The notes under the pieces were generated by a model. The model searched no databases. It was not told the DNA's origin and was given only the letters and a program-made list of their open reading frames with translations. The position numbers and the translations under genes were made by a program. Shown piece after piece: positions 61,655 to 64,000 of a stretch of DNA of 64,000 nt (position 1 is its first letter; every line of letters begins with the position of its first letter). Origin of the DNA: Herbiconiux sp. L3-i23 (GTDB taxonomy: Bacteria > Actinomycetota > Actinomycetes > Actinomycetales > Microbacteriaceae); contig NZ_AP025737.1 of assembly GCF_023734115.1 (NCBI RefSeq), positions 3,038,001 through 3,102,000 on the forward strand, in the 5' to 3' direction.

Positions 61655-62926
61655 CCGCTCGATCGCGACCTTCTCGGCTCCGGTGAGGAAGCGGATCACA
61701 TCGCGGTCGACGATGATGTCGCTCGGTCGCAGCGGGCGCGTCAGGTACAGACCGTCGATGCTCGTCAGCCGCGACAGCGCGACATAGGTCTGACCCGCTG
61801 AGAACACGCGCGTGCCGAGGTCGATCACGGCGGCGTCGTAGGTCTTGCCCTGCGACTTGTGGATCGTCACCGCCCAGGCGAGCCGCAGCGGGAACTGGGT
61901 GAACTCGGCGACGACTTCGCGCTTCAGCGCCTTCGTGCCCGAGTCGTAGCTGTACCGGTGCCGCTCCCAGGTGGAGGGATAGACCTCGTGCGTCTCGCCG
62001 TCGATCTCGACGACGACGGTGTCCTTGATGCGCGCCACGGTGCCGATGCTGCCGTTCACCCAGCGCCCGTCCGGGTCGTTGCGCAGGAACATCACCTGCG
62101 CACCCTTCTTCAGCTCGAGCCGCTCGTCGGCGGGGAAGGTGCGCCCCCCGAAGTCGCCGTTCAGCTCGGCGACCGAGGCCTTCGCCTTACCGGGGAGGGC
62201 TTCGAGACTGCGCGAGTTGATGCGGTTGACGCTGTCGTTGCGCGTGGCCAACGTGATCGGCGCCTCCGCCGGCACCGGACGGGCGCCCGCGGTGTTGAGC
62301 CGGTGTGCGATCTCGGCGGTCACGCGGCCGTGCCGCACCGCGGTCAGCATCGTCTTGAACTCCGCGTCGGTCTGGCGATGGATCTCGCGCAGTTCGACGA
62401 CCGAGAGGGACGCCTCATCCCACACCTTGGCGTCGAAGAACCACATCGATCGGTAGTGGTCGCGGAAGTAGGCGCGCTCGTCCGGATCGCCCGGCACGGG
62501 GGCGAGCTGGAAGGGGTCACCGAAGAGGGCGACCTGGACACCGCCGAACGGCTCGCGACGCGCCCGCGCCTGCCGCAGCGCACGATCGACGGCATCGAGG
62601 AGGTCGGCGTTCACCATCGACACCTCGTCGATCACGAGCAGCTCGACAGCGCCGAGCAGCTTCCGCAGGTCGGCGTCCTGTTCGAGCTCGCGATCGGCGA
62701 TGACTCCGATCGGCAGCTTGAAGAGGGAGTGGATGGTCTGACCGCCCACGTTGAGGGCCGCGACCCCGGTGGGCGCGCAGATCACCAGCTGCTTGCTGCT
62801 GTGCCAGGACAGGTGGTTGAGCAGGGTCGACTTGCCGGTTCCCGCACGGCCGGTGACGAGGACGTGGCGGGTGGTGTTCTCGAGCAGCTCGAACACCGAA
62901 CGCTGTTCGACGGAGAGCTCGGGCAC
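61628..62926 (-). CDS. PIF1/RecD-like superfamily 1 helicase
   Basis: 432 aa. Walker A VTGRAGTGKSTLL (near residue 27), Walker B LLVIDEVSMVNADLLD (near residue 98), LFGDPFQLAPVPG and the C-terminal AWAVTIHKSQGKTYDAAVID and YVALSRLTSIDGLYL motifs are all present. Such helicases unwind DNA 5' to 3'. It starts at GTG 62926 and is convergent with the heme oxygenase, with a 27-nt overlap of the coding ends. Confidence 0.93.
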   Translation of the reverse strand: MPELSVEQRSVFELLENTTRHVLVTGRAGTGKSTLLNHLSWHSSKQLVICAPTGVAALNVGGQTIHSLFKLPIGVIADRELEQDADLRKLLGAVELLVIDEVSMVNADLLDAVDRALRQARARREPFGGVQVALFGDPFQLAPVPGDPDERAYFRDHYRSMWFFDAKVWDEASLSVVELREIHRQTDAEFKTMLTAVRHGRVTAEIAHRLNTAGARPVPAEAPITLATRNDSVNRINSRSLEALPGKAKASVAELNGDFGGRTFPADERLELKKGAQVMFLRNDPDGRWVNGSIGTVARIKDTVVVEIDGETHEVYPSTWERHRYSYDSGTKALKREVVAEFTQFPLRLAWAVTIHKSQGKTYDAAVIDLGTRVFSAGQTYVALSRLTSIDGLYLTRPLRPSDIIVDRDVIRFLTGAEKVAIERSADGGAPK

Positions 62927-62975
62927 CGCAACAGACTAGGCCGTGACAGGGGCCTCGCTTGCCTAGGATTGCGGC

Positions 62976-64000
62976 ATGACGACGCCTTCGCCGCCGCTGC
63001 GCTCCGATGCCGCCGTCACGCCGGGGGAGCGCCGCGCACGTCGATCGCGTCGTCGCGCCCCGTCGCCGCGACGGGCGCTCGCACTGTGGATCGCCGGCCT
63101 CGTCCTCACCCTCCTCGGTTTCGTCGGCGTGGTACTGCTCGCGAACTCGACGATCTACAGCGCCTCCGGTTTCGTGGACCGCTACCTCGACGCGATCGAG
63201 AGGCGCGACCTCGCGACGCTGCTCGAGACGCCCGGCGTCGACATCCCGACCGGAACCGACGAGCAGGCTCTCGTCCGCGCCGCTCTGCGCCCCGTCGACA
63301 GCGCGAACGTCGTCGGCACATCACCGGGTGCCGACGGCGGTACGGCGGTCGAGGTCGAATGGGCGGACGGCGATCAGACGGGGACCCTGCGCTTCGACGT
63401 GGCTCCCGCTCCCGCGATCGGCGGCATCTTCACCGACTGGCGTTTCGCCTCATCCCCCGTGCAGAGCGTCGCCGTCGAGCTCCTGCACGCCGCGGATCTG
63501 CGGGTGAACGGCGTCGACGTCACACCCGTTCCGGCGGGTGACGGCGCGCCGATCGGCCTCGCCGCGTTCGCGCCGAGCCGGCTGGTGCTCGATCACGACA
63601 GCCGCTACCTGACCGCTGAACCCGTCACCGTCGTCGCTGGCGGCGCAACGGATCCCGCCGTCGTCGACGTGCAGGCCAACACGGCGTTCGTCGACACGGT
63701 GCAGAGCGAACTGGACGGCTTCCTCGACACCTGCGCCGAGCAGGAAGTGCTGCTCCCCGCCGGCTGCCCGTTCGGCACCTTCGTCGAGAACCGTCTGGTG
63801 AATCCGCCGGCATGGCAGATCGTCGACTATCCGGTGGTCGCCGTCGAGCCGGGAACGGAGGCGGGGGTATGGCATGTGCCGCCCACCCCGGGCACCGCCC
63901 GGGTGACCGCCGAGGTCATCTCGCTCTTCGACGGGTCGCGGTCCGCGCTCGATGAGAGCGTCCCGTTCCAGGTCGAGTACCGGATCGAGATCGACGCCGG
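62976..64000 (+). CDS. Membrane-anchored exported protein (3' end cut by the window)
   Basis: At least 341 aa; the gene continues past base 64000. A basic N-terminus (ERRARRSRRRAPSPRRA) precedes one hydrophobic segment (about residues 37-58). The rest should lie outside the membrane. A short stretch SGFVDRYLDAIERRDLATLL follows the segment and resembles DUF4878/NTF2-like exported domains. Two Cys (DTCAEQEVLLPAGCPFG) could pair. No firm family. Confidence 0.75.
   Translation, partial: MTTPSPPLRSDAAVTPGERRARRSRRRAPSPRRALALWIAGLVLTLLGFVGVVLLANSTIYSASGFVDRYLDAIERRDLATLLETPGVDIPTGTDEQALVRAALRPVDSANVVGTSPGADGGTAVEVEWADGDQTGTLRFDVAPAPAIGGIFTDWRFASSPVQSVAVELLHAADLRVNGVDVTPVPAGDGAPIGLAAFAPSRLVLDHDSRYLTAEPVTVVAGGATDPAVVDVQANTAFVDTVQSELDGFLDTCAEQEVLLPAGCPFGTFVENRLVNPPAWQIVDYPVVAVEPGTEAGVWHVPPTPGTARVTAEVISLFDGSRSALDESVPFQVEYRIEIDA

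Overview
The window is a high-GC chromosomal segment from an actinobacterium, most likely a member of the Microbacteriaceae. The support is: a complete C50-type carotenoid cluster (crtE-crtB-crtI-crtYe-crtYf-crtEb with a divergent idi), a dnaK-grpE-dnaJ-hspR operon with HAIR operators (CTTGAGT-N7-ACTCAAG), a clpS-DUF2017 pair, a DUF6421 protein, a DtxR-type iron box, many GTG starts and many 4-nt ATGA/GTGA gene overlaps. The genus cannot be fixed by reading alone.

Layout. 1-4.3 kb: a Pls/PosA-type single-module NRPS-like enzyme (3' end outside the window) and a small membrane protein. 4.4-5.9 kb: an AEC transporter and a small membrane protein. 5.8-13.4 kb: a carbohydrate locus (LacI regulator, ABC sugar importer, GH130 enzyme, large secreted protein). 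13.4-20.4 kb: a polysaccharide deacetylase lipoprotein with a partner gene, a DUF6421 protein, threonine aldolase, a small lipoprotein and an LPDTG wall-anchored protein. 20.4-26.3 kb: ClpB and a coiled-coil partner, DUF2017, ClpS, DUF817, a VOC protein and an AraC regulator. 26.3-30.6 kb, 35.6-41.7 kb and 43.5-51.1 kb: three loci encoding paralogous fibronectin-III surface proteins, two of which also carry about 860 residues of calcium-binding thrombospondin type 3 (TSP3) repeats. The DnaK operon and an MFS transporter lie between them. 51.3-57 kb: the carotenoid cluster and idi. 57-64 kb: dCTP deaminase, an XRE regulator, a frameshifted hydrolase, a BLUF photoreceptor, tRNA-Gly(CCC), DUF2470, DUF4383, a membrane protein, an iron-regulated heme oxygenase, a PIF1-like helicase and a partial membrane-anchored protein.

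The most distinctive feature is the surface-protein set. Three FnIII proteins share a characteristic penultimate FnIII pair, lack an LPXTG motif and end in a C-terminal membrane anchor. A palindrome of the form TGTTCG-N5-CGAACA (one copy is imperfect) lies upstream of the first gene of each of the three loci, which suggests a common, undescribed regulon. The TSP3 arrays are built from 39-nt units and, in one gene, from four copies of a 354-nt higher-order repeat. This points to length change by recombination.

Other points of note: two genes appear to lack any ATG/GTG/TTG start but have strong Shine-Dalgarno sequences placed before ATC and ACG. The crtE/idi start codons are only 24 nt apart and probably share overlapping leaderless promoters. 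A blue-light sensor lies near the pigment genes. A 67-bp palindromic element occurs as an inverted pair next to the threonine aldolase gene.
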